Shown here: piece after piece, positions 1-9,325 of the stretch
Numbering within the stretch: position 1 is the first letter of the stretch
How the letters are laid out: every line of letters begins with the position of its first letter
Origin: Candidatus Microbacterium stercoravium
GTDB lineage: Bacteria; Actinomycetota; Actinomycetes; Actinomycetales; Microbacteriaceae
Direction of reading: 5' to 3'
Assembly (NCBI GenBank): GCA_019117025.1
Contig: DXAM01000026.1
Span: 1 to 49,606, forward strand
DNA: 49,606 nucleotides
The notes under the pieces: model-generated
Told to the model about the DNA's origin: nothing
The model's database searches: none
Seen by the model: the letters and a program-made list of their open reading frames with translations, nothing else
Translations under genes and position numbers: made by a program

Positions 1-2
1 TG

Positions 3-236
3 ACATCGTTCGTCGTCGGCTTCGCGATCGAAGAGCAGGAGCGCGCGCAGTCGACGACGGGGGACCCGCGGCGCTATGACCTCGAGGCCCGGGACGCGGC
101 CGTCGGCGAGGGCGCGCCGCTCGTGCGTGCCGCGGCACGAGTGCCCGGGGATGCGGACGCGCAGTTCGCCCGCCAGCTCGAGATCATCCTCACCGGGATC
201 GCCACGTGCTTCGCGGGGCCGAACGCGCGCGCGTAA
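3..236 (+). CDS. TetR-family regulator, C-terminal fragment (partial, cut by window edge)
   Basis: The reading frame is open from base 3 and ends at TAA 234-236, giving the last 77 residues of a protein that starts before the window. It begins TSFVVGFAIEEQERAQ, which resembles the tetracycline-repressor-type C-terminal ligand and dimerisation domain (TetR_C, with its GFxxEEQ helix). The DNA-binding HTH would lie upstream and is not visible, so the ligand and targets cannot be named. It converges on glnA and shares with it the hairpin at 253-289. The family call rests only on this short motif. Confidence 0.6.
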   Translation, partial: TSFVVGFAIEEQERAQSTTGDPRRYDLEARDAAVGEGAPLVRAAARVPGDADAQFARQLEIILTGIATCFAGPNARA

Positions 237-252
237 CGGCACGGAGGACGGC

Positions 253-289
253 GACGGCCCTCGGGAGCGGAGAACTCCCGAGGGCCGTC
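253..289. terminator. bidirectional hairpin terminator
   Basis: Perfect 15-bp inverted repeat GACGGCCCTCGGGAG / CTCCCGAGGGCCGTC with a 7-nt loop, between the convergent TetR-like gene and glnA. It has no clear T-tract, as is common in high-GC actinobacteria. Confidence 0.75.
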
Positions 290-324
290 GTACGGATCAC
301 CGCGAGGCGATCACCGGCGCATCG

Positions 325-1749
325 TCACACCCCGTAGTACAGCTCGAACTCGTACGGGTGGGGGCGCTGAGCCATCGGGAGGATCTCGTTCTCGTACTTG
401 TAGTCGATCCAGGTCTCGATGAGCTCCTCGGTGAACACGCCGCCCTCGAGCAGGAAGGCGTGGTCGTCGCGCAGCGCGTCGAGCACCTCGGGGAGGGTGG
501 TCGGCACCTGGGGGATGCCCTTGGCCTCCTCGGGCGGCAGCTCGTAGAGATCCTTGTCGATCGGATCCATCGGCTCGATGCGGTTCTTGATGCCGTCGAT
601 CCCGGCCATGAGCTGGGCCGCGAACGCGAGGTACGGGTTGCCCGACGCGTCGGGAGCACGGAACTCGACGCGCTTCGCCTTCGGGTTCGCGCCGGTCAGC
701 GGGATGCGGATCGCTGCCGATCGGTTGCCCGCCGAGTAGACGAGGTTGATCGGCGCTTCGAAGCCCTTGACGAGGCGGTGGTAGCTGTTGATCGTCGGGT
801 TCGTGAATGCGAGCACCGCCGGAGCGTGCTTCAGCAGTCCGCCGATGTACCAGCGGGCGAGGTCGGACAGCTGCCCGTAGCCCTGCTCGTCGTAGAACAG
901 CGGCTTGCCGTCGAGCCACAGCGACTGGTGCGTGTGCATGCCCGATCCGTTGTCGCCGAAGACCGGCTTCGGCATGAACGTCGCGGTCTTGCCCCACTCA
1001 TCGGCGACGTTCTTGACGATGTACTTGAACTTCAGCACATCGTCGGCGGCGTGCACCATGGTGTCGAAGCGGTAGTTGATCTCGGCCTGGCCCGCAGCGC
1101 CGACCTCATGGTGCGCGCGCTCCAGCTCGAGGCCGGCGTCGATCAGTCGCAGCGAGATGTCGTCGCGCAGGTCGGCCTGCTTATCGACGGGAGCGACGGG
1201 GAAGTAACCGCCCTTCATGGGCGTCTTGTTCGCGAGGTTGCCGCCGACCTCCTTGCGGCCCGAGTTCCACGCGGCCTCTTCGGAGTCGATCGAGACGAAG
1301 CTGCGCCCGCCCGAGACCTCGTAGCGCACGTCGTCGAAGATATAGAACTCGGCCTCGGGGGCGAAGAACGCTGTGTCGGCGATGCCCGTCGACGTGAGGT
1401 ACTTCTCGGCCTTCTTCGCGACCTGGCGCGGATCCTTCGAATAGGTCTCACCGTTGCGGGGGTTGAAGATGTCGAACACCATGACGAGCGTCTTGTGCTC
1501 GCGGAACGGGTCGATGTACGCCGTCGTGACATCGGGGATGAGCTGCATGTCCGACTCATCGATCGAGGCGAACCCGCGGATCGAGGAGCCGTCGAACATC
1601 TGCCCGACGGTGAAGAACTCATCGTCGACCGTCGAGGCGGGAATGTTGAAGTGCTGCTGCACACCGGGGAGATCCGTGAACCGGATGTCGAGGAACTTCA
1701 CGTCCTCCTGTTCGATGTACGCGATCACTTCGGACGGGTCTTTGAACAT
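325..1749 (-). CDS. glnA: glutamine synthetase, type I
   Basis: 474 residues, the usual GlnA length. It makes glutamine from glutamate, ammonia and ATP in the cytoplasm as a dodecamer. The protein starts [20 protein letters not shown] and carries the beta-Grasp N-terminal domain followed by the catalytic domain ([27 protein letters not shown]). The loop DLYELPPEE puts the expected adenylylation tyrosine at about Tyr402, so GlnE-type control is likely. ATG at 1749 is chosen because a GGAG sits 5 nt before it and homology begins there; the frame is open further upstream but that part is not coding-like. A GlnR-type box lies about 70-107 bp upstream (1819-1856). Confidence 0.97.
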   Translation of the reverse strand: MFKDPSEVIAYIEQEDVKFLDIRFTDLPGVQQHFNIPASTVDDEFFTVGQMFDGSSIRGFASIDESDMQLIPDVTTAYIDPFREHKTLVMVFDIFNPRNGETYSKDPRQVAKKAEKYLTSTGIADTAFFAPEAEFYIFDDVRYEVSGGRSFVSIDSEEAAWNSGRKEVGGNLANKTPMKGGYFPVAPVDKQADLRDDISLRLIDAGLELERAHHEVGAAGQAEINYRFDTMVHAADDVLKFKYIVKNVADEWGKTATFMPKPVFGDNGSGMHTHQSLWLDGKPLFYDEQGYGQLSDLARWYIGGLLKHAPAVLAFTNPTINSYHRLVKGFEAPINLVYSAGNRSAAIRIPLTGANPKAKRVEFRAPDASGNPYLAFAAQLMAGIDGIKNRIEPMDPIDKDLYELPPEEAKGIPQVPTTLPEVLDALRDDHAFLLEGGVFTEELIETWIDYKYENEILPMAQRPHPYEFELYYGV

Positions 1750-1818
1750 GACAGCTCCAGGAGGTCTTATCGAGTCAGATCCCGTGGCGGGCTGACTCGT
1801 CGAAACTATCGCGGGGCC

Positions 1819-1856
1819 GTTGCCCGTGAATGTCTCGATTGTTTCCTCGATGTTAC
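1819..1856 (-). promoter_or_regulatory. GlnR-type nitrogen-control box upstream of glnA
   Basis: Reading the minus strand, four 5-mers fall at an exact 11-bp period: GTAAC (1856-1852), GAAAC (1845-1841), GACAT (1834-1830) and GCAAC (1823-1819). The known actinobacterial GlnR motif is GTnAC-n6-GAAAC, often as two tandem copies. The first half matches it perfectly and the second half is degenerate. It lies in the glnA upstream region, as expected. Confidence 0.7.
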
Positions 1857-1928
1857 GGGGGCGGCCGCGGGTGAGACAAACCCGTTCCGCCCGGCGGGTG
1901 CTCCCAGATGCGCCACAACGCGGGCGAA

Positions 1929-1934
1929 TAGGGT
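1929..1934 (+). promoter_or_regulatory. -10 element, leaderless promoter of the RDD gene
   Basis: TAGGGT ends 6 nt before the GTG start at 1941, so the predicted transcript begins at or next to the start codon. There is no Shine-Dalgarno sequence. Confidence 0.55.
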
Positions 1935-1940
1935 GAAACC

Positions 1941-2345
1941 GTGACATCCGACGCGCACTCATCCGACTATCCCGGCAAGTCCATCGGCCTTCCGCAGACC
2001 GGCCCCGGGAAGCTCGCGACTCTGCCGCGACGCATCGGGGCGTTCGCGACCGATTGGGCGGCCGTGGTGCTGCTGTCGGCGGCGTTCTTCGACTACGCCT
2101 GGTGGTCGGAGCTGATGATCTTCGTGCTCATCCAGGCGCTGTTCATCCCCACGGCGGGCGGGAGTCCCGGGCACCGGATCTGGGGGCTCCGCGTCATGCG
2201 GCCCGACGGCAGCTGGAGCGGTCCGTGGCGTCCGCTCGTGCGCGCGCTGCTCACGGTGCTCGTCATCCCCGCCGCGATCTGGGATGAGAATAACCGCGGG
2301 CTGCACGACGTGCTCGTCGACACGGTGCTCGTCACGTCGCGGTGA
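1941..2345 (+). CDS. RDD family small membrane protein
   Basis: 134 residues with an RDD-type fold: the opening [12 protein letters not shown] carries the conserved Arg-Asp pair, followed by hydrophobic segments at about 37-50 and 52-70, a central [13 protein letters not shown] motif, and an Arg-rich stretch before the last hydrophobic segment (about 100-113). The family is widespread and mostly of unknown role; a few members have been linked to transport. GTG at 1941 is supported by a TAGGGT -10 element 6 nt upstream. It is divergent from glnA, with about 190 bp between the starts. The function here is not known. Confidence 0.85.
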   Translation: MTSDAHSSDYPGKSIGLPQTGPGKLATLPRRIGAFATDWAAVVLLSAAFFDYAWWSELMIFVLIQALFIPTAGGSPGHRIWGLRVMRPDGSWSGPWRPLVRALLTVLVIPAAIWDENNRGLHDVLVDTVLVTSR

Positions 2346-2350
2346 ACGGA

Positions 2351-2374
2351 AGATGCCCCGCGAACGGGGCATCT
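2351..2374. terminator. hairpin terminator between RDD and DUF4191 genes
   Basis: Perfect 10-bp arms AGATGCCCCG / CGGGGCATCT around a CGAA tetraloop, placed between convergent genes. Confidence 0.75.
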
Positions 2375-2386
2375 CTCAGATCAGGA

Positions 2387-3100
2387 TCACCGCGGTTTCG
2401 GCGCGCGGACGCGTGACGGGTCGACGCCCTTCGGGATCGGCAGCGACGACATCGCACCCTGCGAGATCGACTCGGTGCGCGCGACCAGCTGAGTCATGCC
2501 GCGGCGATCGACGGCCTTCGGCAGCTTCTTGATCGTCTTCGCGAGCTTATCGATCGGAATATCGTCTTCGCCCGTGCCGACGAAGAGAACCGTGACGGGC
2601 ACCGCGTCGTGCGTGATGCGCCGCGCGGTCGTCTTCTCTTTCTTGATGAGCTTCTCAAGGCGGCGACGGGAGCCCTCGCCGACGAGCACGACGCCTCCGC
2701 GCCCCACGGCGCGATACACGCCCTCCTGCGACTTCGGACTGATGGCTACCGGCATGTCGTCGGCGCGCCAGCTGCGTCCGAGCATGTTGGAGACCACGTG
2801 CCCGGTCGCACCGGGCGTGCCCTCGATCTGCTTGTACATCGCGCCCGTCGCGAGACGATTCAGCAGCAGCATGCTGCAGATCATGCCGAGCATGAGGCCG
2901 AAGATGCCCCAGAGGATGAGGCCCCACCAGCGCTGCTGCGCGAGGAACGCCCCGCCGACGCCCACGCCGATGCCCGCGACGAGGATCAGGGGCAGCACCC
3001 ACACGACCCACGGGTACGACTTGCGCGTGAAGCTCAGGAGCTGCTTGATCGTGGTGAAGAAGCCCGGGCGCTTTTCCGGTGCGGACGTACGTGATGCCAT
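2387..3100 (-). CDS. DUF4191 membrane protein
   Basis: 237 residues, matching the usual length of the actinobacterial DUF4191 family. After a short basic N-terminus (KRPGFFTTIKQLLSFTRKSYPW) there are two membrane segments (about 32-53 and 59-80), then a soluble C-terminal half with VGRGGVVLVGEGSRRRLEKL and a Lys/Arg-rich stretch (about 145-165). The family is conserved across Actinobacteria, often near lipoate or dehydrogenase genes, and has no established function. That agrees loosely with the sucB and lpdA genes 1.5 kb away. ATG at 3100 is the first start of the conserved region. Confidence 0.85.
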   Translation of the reverse strand: MASRTSAPEKRPGFFTTIKQLLSFTRKSYPWVVWVLPLILVAGIGVGVGGAFLAQQRWWGLILWGIFGLMLGMICSMLLLNRLATGAMYKQIEGTPGATGHVVSNMLGRSWRADDMPVAISPKSQEGVYRAVGRGGVVLVGEGSRRRLEKLIKKEKTTARRITHDAVPVTVLFVGTGEDDIPIDKLAKTIKKLPKAVDRRGMTQLVARTESISQGAMSSLPIPKGVDPSRVRAPKPR

Positions 3101-3236
3101 GCAGATGAGTTTACCGGGCCGGACAGCGGCGCACTCCCAGGCATCAGCGCGTGCACAATCGGCGAATGCTCGCTCTCATCCACAACGGGGGATCCTCGCC
3201 GCGGCGAGATGCGCGCGGGCGCGCCATGCTGGGAAC

Positions 3237-4529
3237 ATGAGCACCGCCGCCATGCGCACCGCGCCGATCGATCCGCTCGAGATCGGCGTGCGCCGGATCC
3301 GTCGCGTGGAGCCGCCCGACGTGCCCTATCCCGCTGCGCGGGCCGTGATCGGTGACGGCGATCCGGTGCTGCTCGTCGACGCGCTCGAGCTCGCGGAATG
3401 GCCGGGATGGCGAGCGACGGGCGCGCAGCACCTGCTCGCGCCGGTCGATGTGCTGAGACGCAGCGATGGCCACGATGCCGTGATCAGCGACCTGCGCGAG
3501 CCGTGCACGCGCACCGTCGGAGTGCGCGACGAGGCCGATGCCGGGTGGATGCGCGGCGAGGCGGTGACATGCGTCGTCTCGATGCTGCGCGGCCTGAGCG
3601 AGGCCGTCGCACGGGGCCTCGACGGCGACGAGAGCATCGGCGACTGGTGGATCACCGTCGACGGGCGCCCGGTCTTCGCCTTCTCGCACGATGCGTCGCA
3701 CGGGCACCCGATATCCCCGCAGACGTGCGATCTGCTGAAGCGGATCCAGCTGGCCTGCGACGATCGCGTGATCGTGCGGATCATCGACGACGCGCTCGAC
3801 GCCGCCGAGCACCCCGCCGTGCTCGTGCGTCGCGCGGAGGAGATCGAAGCGGCGCTGTTCGAGGCGGCCGCGCCCCAGCCCATCGAGGCCTCGGCGGTGA
3901 AGCGTCCGACGGCGCGCGCGGCTCGCTCGATCGACGTCGCCGAGCAGACGGACGGCGGCACGATCGCCCGGATCCGCGACGCGATCGAGCGTCACGTGGA
4001 CGCGCGAGTCGGCGAGACCGTCTCCGGCGTGCTGCGCTCGATCGTCGCGCGGCGCGAGCGCGTGAAGCGGCCGCCGGATCCGCGAGCGGAACCGGAGAAG
4101 AAGCACCATGGGCGCGTGCTGGCGATCGGTCTCGCGGCCGCATCGGCGGTGCTCGTCGCCGGCATGCTGTGGCCGGCGGGCGAAGGGTCGACCGCCGAGA
4201 CCCCGCCGGATCCGCCCCGAACCGCGACGCCCACCCCCTCGCCGCACACGGCGTCCGAGCCGACGCCGACCGTCGCGGCGACCGATCCGGTGGCGGCCGC
4301 GTCGGTCGTGCTCGACGAATGGGCGTCGTGTGGGGCCGAGTGCGATGCGGCGCAGGGCATCGAACGCGCGGGCGCGGTTGCGGCGGCGGAGCCGTCGATC
4401 GACGTGGTCGATGACTACGGTGAGGTCGTGCTGTTCATCGTGCGTGCCGAGGGCGAGAGCGACCAGCTGCTCGTGCTGGAGCGCAGCGGCGATCGCTGGC
4501 GCATTCGCGACGTGTTCGACGCGCCCTGA
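3237..4529 (+). CDS. membrane protein with probable pseudokinase domain
   Basis: 430 residues, not recognised as a named family. Residues about 106-150 (GEAVTCVVSMLRGLSEAVARG, then VDGRPVFAFSHD) read like the helix-E to magnesium-loop stretch of a protein kinase, but the HRD/HGD motif is replaced by LDGDESIGD and the DFG-like site by FAFSHD. No VAxK lysine is visible in the N-terminal part (VLLVDALEL). A membrane helix lies at about 294-312 after a basic stretch, followed by a Pro/Thr-rich linker (about 320-350) and a small C-terminal domain with two close cysteines (SCGAEC). The likely topology is an inside N-domain and an outside C-domain. ATG at 3237 was chosen because no nearer in-frame start exists. 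The kinase relation is my inference. Confidence 0.65.
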   Translation: MSTAAMRTAPIDPLEIGVRRIRRVEPPDVPYPAARAVIGDGDPVLLVDALELAEWPGWRATGAQHLLAPVDVLRRSDGHDAVISDLREPCTRTVGVRDEADAGWMRGEAVTCVVSMLRGLSEAVARGLDGDESIGDWWITVDGRPVFAFSHDASHGHPISPQTCDLLKRIQLACDDRVIVRIIDDALDAAEHPAVLVRRAEEIEAALFEAAAPQPIEASAVKRPTARAARSIDVAEQTDGGTIARIRDAIERHVDARVGETVSGVLRSIVARRERVKRPPDPRAEPEKKHHGRVLAIGLAAASAVLVAGMLWPAGEGSTAETPPDPPRTATPTPSPHTASEPTPTVAATDPVAAASVVLDEWASCGAECDAAQGIERAGAVAAAEPSIDVVDDYGEVVLFIVRAEGESDQLLVLERSGDRWRIRDVFDAP

Positions 4530-4534
4530 GAAGG

Positions 4535-4570
4535 CAGAACGGGCCGCACCCGAAGGTGCGGCCCGTTCTG
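4535..4570. terminator. bidirectional hairpin terminator
   Basis: Perfect 16-bp arms CAGAACGGGCCGCACC / GGTGCGGCCCGTTCTG with a CGAA loop, between the convergent pseudokinase-like gene and sucB. Confidence 0.85.
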
Positions 4571-4582
4571 ATCGCGGTTCGG

Positions 4583-6271
4583 TCAGATGCCGAGGTTGCC
4601 CGCGAAGTTGGCCTCCTCGAGGCGGTTCTTGACCGCCGAGAGGTAGCGCGCTGCATCGGCGCCGTCGATCGTGCGGTGGTCGTACGAGAGCGCGAGGTAC
4701 ACGTACGAGCGCACGCCGATCGCGTCGGCGCCGTCGACCGTGGTCACGCCGGGGCGCTTGTACACGATTCCGGTGCCGAGGATCGCCGACTGCGGCAGGA
4801 ACACGAGCGGCGTGTCGAACAGCGCGCCGCGGGATCCCGTGTTCGTGATCGTGAAGGTTCCGCCGGCGAGGTCGTCGGGCTTCAGCTTGCTGTCGCGCGT
4901 GCGCGCCGCGAGGTCGGCGATGCCGGCCGCGATCTCGGCGAGCGACTTCGACGAGGCATCGCGCAGCACGGGCGTGTACAGGCCCTTGGGCGTATCGACC
5001 GCGATCGAGAGGTTCTCGTGATCGGGGTAGACGATGTTCTCGCCGTCGAGCGTCGAGTTGATGATCGGGTACGCCTTCAGCGCCTCGACCGCCGCGAGCG
5101 AGAAGAACGAGAGGAAGGACAGCTTCTGCCCGGTCTTCTCGAGGAACTCGCCCTTGTTCTGGTCGCGGAACTGCGCGAGCTTCGTGACGTCGACCTCGAC
5201 GATCGTCGTCAGCTGCGCCGTGGTGTTGAGCGACTCGACCGCGCGCGACGAGACGACCTTGCGCAGTCGCGACATCGGCTGGGTCGTGCCGCGCAGCTCG
5301 GAGGTCTCGAGCACCGTGGCGGGGGCGGCAGCGGCCGGCGACGCGGCCGACGCGGCAGCGGCCGGGGCCGACTTCGCCGCGGCGAGCACGTCATCCTTGC
5401 GGATGCGCCCGCCGACGCCCGAGCCCGTCACGGTCGACAGGTCGACGCCGTGCTGTGCCGCGAGCTTGCGGACCAGCGGCGTGACGTAGACGGTGTCGCT
5501 GCCGGCCGCGGGTGCGGCAGGAGCCTGGGCCGGCGCGGCGGGTGCGGCCGTCGGAGCCGGCGCCTTCGGAGCCGGCGCCTTCGGTGCCTCAGCCTGGGGA
5601 GTCTCGGCCTTCGGAGCCTCGGCCTTCGGCGCCTCTGCCTTCGGCGCCTCTGCCTTCGGTGCTTCTGCCGGGGCCGGGGCGCCGGAGCCGATGCGTGCGA
5701 GGACGGCGCCGATCTCGACGGTGTCGTCTTCGCCGGCGAGCAGCTCGAGCACGGTGCCCGCGGCGGGGGAGGGAACCTCGGTGTCGACCTTGTCGGTGGA
5801 GATCTCGAGCAGCGGCTCGTCGACCTCGACGCTGTCGCCGACCTGCTTGAGCCAGCGCGTGATCGTGCCCTCGGTGACGCTCTCGCCGAGCTCGGGCAGG
5901 GTCACGTCGGTCGCGTCGCCGGACGATGCCGGGGCCTCGGCAGCGGGCGCCTCGTCGGCGGGCGCCTGCTCCGCGGGCGCCTCCGCCTGAGGAGCCTCGG
6001 CAGCGGGGGCGGCGGGCGCTTCTGACGAACCGGACCCATCGCCCACGGTCGCGAGCTCGGCGCCGACCTCTGCGGTCTCATCTTCGGCGACGAGGATCGC
6101 CTCGAGCACGCCAGCGACCGGCGACGGAATCTCGGTATCGACCTTGTCGGTCGAAACCTCGAGCAGAGGTTCATCGACCTCAACGGTGTCGCCGACCTGC
6201 TTCAGCCAGCGGGTGACCGTTCCCTCGGTGACGCTCTCGCCGAGAGCGGGGAGGACAACGGAAGTGCTCAT
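4583..6271 (-). CDS. sucB: dihydrolipoamide acyltransferase, E2 of 2-oxoacid dehydrogenase complex
   Basis: 562 residues with two N-terminal lipoyl domains (lipoylated Lys43 in STDKVDTE, and a second STDKVDTE copy), a long Ala/Pro linker with tandem EAPKA repeats encoded near 5560-5680, a peripheral subunit-binding domain ([16 protein letters not shown]) and a C-terminal catalytic domain with [16 protein letters not shown], where the His and Asp are catalytic. It transfers acyl groups from lipoyl to CoA. It is usually annotated as 2-oxoglutarate dehydrogenase E2, but in actinobacteria this protein can serve both pyruvate and 2-oxoglutarate complexes, so AceF is an alternative name. A GGAG precedes the ATG. 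It follows lpdA (E3) on the same strand. Confidence 0.93.
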   Translation of the reverse strand: MSTSVVLPALGESVTEGTVTRWLKQVGDTVEVDEPLLEVSTDKVDTEIPSPVAGVLEAILVAEDETAEVGAELATVGDGSGSSEAPAAPAAEAPQAEAPAEQAPADEAPAAEAPASSGDATDVTLPELGESVTEGTITRWLKQVGDSVEVDEPLLEISTDKVDTEVPSPAAGTVLELLAGEDDTVEIGAVLARIGSGAPAPAEAPKAEAPKAEAPKAEAPKAETPQAEAPKAPAPKAPAPTAAPAAPAQAPAAPAAGSDTVYVTPLVRKLAAQHGVDLSTVTGSGVGGRIRKDDVLAAAKSAPAAAASAASPAAAAPATVLETSELRGTTQPMSRLRKVVSSRAVESLNTTAQLTTIVEVDVTKLAQFRDQNKGEFLEKTGQKLSFLSFFSLAAVEALKAYPIINSTLDGENIVYPDHENLSIAVDTPKGLYTPVLRDASSKSLAEIAAGIADLAARTRDSKLKPDDLAGGTFTITNTGSRGALFDTPLVFLPQSAILGTGIVYKRPGVTTVDGADAIGVRSYVYLALSYDHRTIDGADAARYLSAVKNRLEEANFAGNLGI

Positions 6272-6357
6272 ATTCGAGTCTCCTTCAGAAAGCGAAAATG
6301 CTGTTATCAGCTTAGGGGATCGCCATGCGTCATAGGTGAGTGCCGCATGAGCGTGAA

Positions 6358-7764
6358 TCAGAGTGTGTGCAGAGGAGAACCGGCGAGCGCGAGGAATGCC
6401 TCACCGAGCGCCTCGCTCTGCGTCGGATGGGCGTGGATCAGCGGCGCCAGATCGTCGGCGCGCGCCTCCCACGCAACCGCGAGCTGCCCCTCTGTGATCA
6501 GCTCGCCGACGCGGTCGCCCACGAGGTGCACGCCGATGACGGGACCATCGACGAGCGCGACGACCTTCGCGAATCCGGCGCGGGAATCTGCGCCGGCCGA
6601 CACGATCTCGCTCTTGGCGTTGCCGGCGAGCGACACCTCTCGCGTCACGACGCGATCTGCGCCGTGAGTCTCGACCGCCTGCGGCTCGGTGAGTCCGACC
6701 GACGCCACCTCGGGGGTCGAGTACGTCACACGGGGGAACAGGGAGTCGTCGAGCGGGGACGGATTCTTGCCGGCGATCGTTTCGGCGACGAAGAGACCGT
6801 GACGGAAGCCGCGGTGCGCGAGCTGCGGGCCGGCCACGATGTCGCCGACTGCCCAGACGTGCGGCGCGGTCGTGCGCAGCGACGGATCGACGACGACGAA
6901 GCCGCGATCCGTCTCGACGCCCGCCTCCGCGAGCCCGAGGCCGTCGGTGACCGGGCCGCGCCCGACGGCGACCAGCACGACATCCGCATCGATCCCGACC
7001 TCTTCTCCACCGCGGTCGACGGCGATCCTCACACCGTGCTCCGACTGCTCGACTCCCGTCACGCGGGATCCGAGCTCCAGGCCGATGCCGCGCTGACGGT
7101 ATGCCTTCTCGAGAGCCTTCCGCGAGGACGGGTCCTCGTTCGCGATCAGGCTGTCGAGCGCCTCGACGATCGTCACGTCGGCACCGAGCGAACGCCAGGC
7201 GCTCGCGAACTCGACGCCGATGACGCCGCCGCCGAGGATCACCGCGCGCTTCGGCACCTCGTCGAGCGCGAGCGCCGCCTCGGAGTCGAGGATCCGCCCG
7301 CCGAGCTCGACGCCCGGGATCGTGCGGCTGCCGGCGCCGGTGGCGACCACGACATCGGTGCCGATGAAGCGGTCGCCCGCGACCTCGACGGCGGGTGCGC
7401 CGTCCGCCGACGTGAGCGTTCCGCGGCCGTCGACGACCGTGATCCCGCGTGCTCTCACGAGGGACGCGAGCCCCCGGTGCTTGCCGTCGACGAGCTTCTC
7501 TCGCCACGCGACCGCGGCGGCCATGTCGATGCCGTCGAGCGTTGCGGAGATGCCGACGCTGCCCGCGCGTCGCACGGCGTCGGCGACCTCGGCCGTGTGC
7601 AGCAGCGCCTTGGTCGGCACGCATCCTCGGTGCAGGCAGGTGCCGCCGAGGAGATCCTGCTCCACGACGGCGACCGTGCGGCCGAGCTCGGCGGCCCGGA
7701 GAGCGGCCGCATAGCCGCCGCTTCCGCCGCCGAGCACGACGAGGTCGAAGCTCTGGTCCGTCAC
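6358..7764 (-). CDS. lpdA: dihydrolipoamide dehydrogenase (E3)
   Basis: 468 residues, typical for the family. It reoxidises the lipoyl arm of E2 and passes electrons to NAD through FAD. Visible features are the FAD Rossmann motif [17 protein letters not shown] at the N-terminus, the redox disulfide in [13 protein letters not shown], the second NAD-binding motif [15 protein letters not shown], a GDI motif ([15 protein letters not shown]) and the C-terminal catalytic HPTQSE. It lies 25 nt downstream of pepA and 86 nt upstream of sucB on the same strand, so E3 and E2 are probably co-transcribed. Confidence 0.95.
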   Translation of the reverse strand: MTDQSFDLVVLGGGSGGYAAALRAAELGRTVAVVEQDLLGGTCLHRGCVPTKALLHTAEVADAVRRAGSVGISATLDGIDMAAAVAWREKLVDGKHRGLASLVRARGITVVDGRGTLTSADGAPAVEVAGDRFIGTDVVVATGAGSRTIPGVELGGRILDSEAALALDEVPKRAVILGGGVIGVEFASAWRSLGADVTIVEALDSLIANEDPSSRKALEKAYRQRGIGLELGSRVTGVEQSEHGVRIAVDRGGEEVGIDADVVLVAVGRGPVTDGLGLAEAGVETDRGFVVVDPSLRTTAPHVWAVGDIVAGPQLAHRGFRHGLFVAETIAGKNPSPLDDSLFPRVTYSTPEVASVGLTEPQAVETHGADRVVTREVSLAGNAKSEIVSAGADSRAGFAKVVALVDGPVIGVHLVGDRVGELITEGQLAVAWEARADDLAPLIHAHPTQSEALGEAFLALAGSPLHTL

Positions 7765-7789
7765 ATCACACCGTCCTGTGCAGAGGAGA

Positions 7790-9271
7790 TCAGACGACCT
7801 CGCCGCCGGCGGCGACGAAATCGATGAGGGCGCGGGTGGATGCGCCGGTCGGGCCCTTGTCCGTGAAGCCGTACGGCGACGTCGTGCTCATGCCGCTGCC
7901 CGCGATGTCGAGGTGCACCCACGGGATCCGGTCGGCCTGCGGGTCGTTGTCGACGCGGCCGATGAAGCGCTGCAGGAACAGCCCGGCGTACACCGAGCCC
8001 GCCGCGCGGTTGCCGACGTTCGCGTTCTGCATGTCGGCGACGCGCGAATCGAGCTCGTCGTTCATGTGCTCCATGAGGGGAAGCGGCCACGCGAGCTCGC
8101 CCGTGCGGTCGGCGGCGCGCAGGAAGGCGTCGGGGGCGTCACCATGGCCCATGATGCCGGTGTGTCGCGTGCCGAGTGCGACGACCATCGCACCGGTGAG
8201 CGTTGCGACGTCGACGATCACGTCGGGGTTCTCACGGCTCGCGGCGACCAGGCCGTCGGCGAGCACGAGGCGGCCCTCGGCATCGGTGTTGGTCACTTCG
8301 ACGGTCGTGCCGTCGACCATCGTCAGCACGTCGCCGGGCCGCGTGGCGCGGCCCGAGGGCATGTTGTCGGCGATGCACATCCACGCTGTCACCCGCACGG
8401 GAAGCTCCAGCTGCGCGGCCGCGCGCACGACGGCCAGCACCTCGGCGGCCCCGGTCATGTCCTCCTGCATGCCGACCATCGATGCGGCGGGCTTGAGCGA
8501 CAGGCCGCCGGTGTCGAACGTGATGCCCTTGCCGACGAGTGCGACGTGGCGCTCGGCGCCCTCTGGCGCGTAGTCGAGGCGCACGAGGCGCGGCGGACGC
8601 TCGGATCCGATGCCGACGCCGAGGATTCCGCCGAAGCCGCCGTCGGCGAGGGCCTGCTCGTCCCACACGGTCGCCTGGATCGGCAGCTCGGTCGTGATCT
8701 CCGCCGCGAAGTCGGCCAGCTGCTCCGGGCTCTGGCGGTCGGCGGGTGTCGATACGAGGTCCTTGACGAGAGCGACGGCCTCGCCGGCCGCACGCGCGGT
8801 GCCCAGGTCGGCATCTGTCACGCTCTGCGGCGCGTGGATCAGCACGCGGCGTGCGCGGCGGGAAGCGGCCCGCTCGTCTTCCGGAGTGCTCTTGAACGCG
8901 TCGAACTGGTATGCGCCGAGGATCGCACCCTCAGCAGCGGCGCGCCAGGCGCCGTCGACGCCGGTGATCGCGTCCACCGCGACGGTCTCGAATCCGGTGA
9001 GCTGGCGCGCTGCCGCGCCCACCTGGTCGCGGATCGTGTGCAGATCGTGGTCCTGCCCGAGTCCGATGACCGCGAGCGGCAGGGCGGTGAACCCCGGCGC
9101 GTAGACGCGCGCGAAGGATCCCTTCTTGCCGGTGAAGCCGATCGCGTCGAGCGCGGCGCGGAGCTCGTCGCTGATCGCAGGGTCGTCGGTCGCACCGATG
9201 GCGAGGATCAGCGCATCGGCCTCTTCGGTGGGAAACGGGACATGAGTGATCGCAATATCGGGAAGCGGCAT
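7790..9271 (-). CDS. pepA: leucyl aminopeptidase (M17)
   Basis: 493 residues. A cytosolic two-metal aminopeptidase that removes N-terminal residues and helps recycle peptides. The C-terminal catalytic half has the family signature NTDAEGRLVLAD, the metal-binding GKGITFDTGGLSLKP and the EDMTGAAE region; the N-terminal half is the hexamerisation domain. Two in-frame ATG codons exist. The inner one at 9271 is preferred because TAGGAT on the minus strand (9284-9279) lies exactly 7 nt before it, whereas the outer ATG at 9280 falls inside that -10 element. It is first in the order pepA-lpdA-sucB. Confidence 0.93.
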   Translation of the reverse strand: MPLPDIAITHVPFPTEEADALILAIGATDDPAISDELRAALDAIGFTGKKGSFARVYAPGFTALPLAVIGLGQDHDLHTIRDQVGAAARQLTGFETVAVDAITGVDGAWRAAAEGAILGAYQFDAFKSTPEDERAASRRARRVLIHAPQSVTDADLGTARAAGEAVALVKDLVSTPADRQSPEQLADFAAEITTELPIQATVWDEQALADGGFGGILGVGIGSERPPRLVRLDYAPEGAERHVALVGKGITFDTGGLSLKPAASMVGMQEDMTGAAEVLAVVRAAAQLELPVRVTAWMCIADNMPSGRATRPGDVLTMVDGTTVEVTNTDAEGRLVLADGLVAASRENPDVIVDVATLTGAMVVALGTRHTGIMGHGDAPDAFLRAADRTGELAWPLPLMEHMNDELDSRVADMQNANVGNRAAGSVYAGLFLQRFIGRVDNDPQADRIPWVHLDIAGSGMSTTSPYGFTDKGPTGASTRALIDFVAAGGEVV

Positions 9272-9278
9272 GCCAACC

Positions 9279-9284
9279 ATCCTA
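9279..9284 (-). promoter_or_regulatory. -10 element of leaderless pepA promoter
   Basis: TAGGAT on the minus strand, 7 nt before the pepA ATG. It overlaps the alternative upstream ATG, which therefore cannot be the start if this promoter is used. Confidence 0.55.
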
Positions 9285-9313
9285 GTTTCGAGCTCGGGCG
9301 TCGGACGCGCTCG

Positions 9314-9319
9314 TACGAT
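9314..9319 (+). promoter_or_regulatory. -10 element of leaderless PAC2 gene promoter
   Basis: TACGAT on the plus strand, 6 nt before the ATG at 9326. Confidence 0.55.
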
Positions 9320-9325
9320 GGGGGC

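Noticed and set aside
76..1944. 622-codon open frame antisense to glnA
   Set aside because: Shadow of glnA with no recognisable domain.
3170..3200. CATCCACAAC, DnaA-box-like
   Set aside because: A single partial match with no cluster, no AT-rich unwinding region and no dnaA nearby; not an origin.
5560..5690. 15-nt tandem repeats
   Set aside because: They encode the EAPKA linker repeats between E2 domains, a normal flexible hinge, not an independent repeat element.
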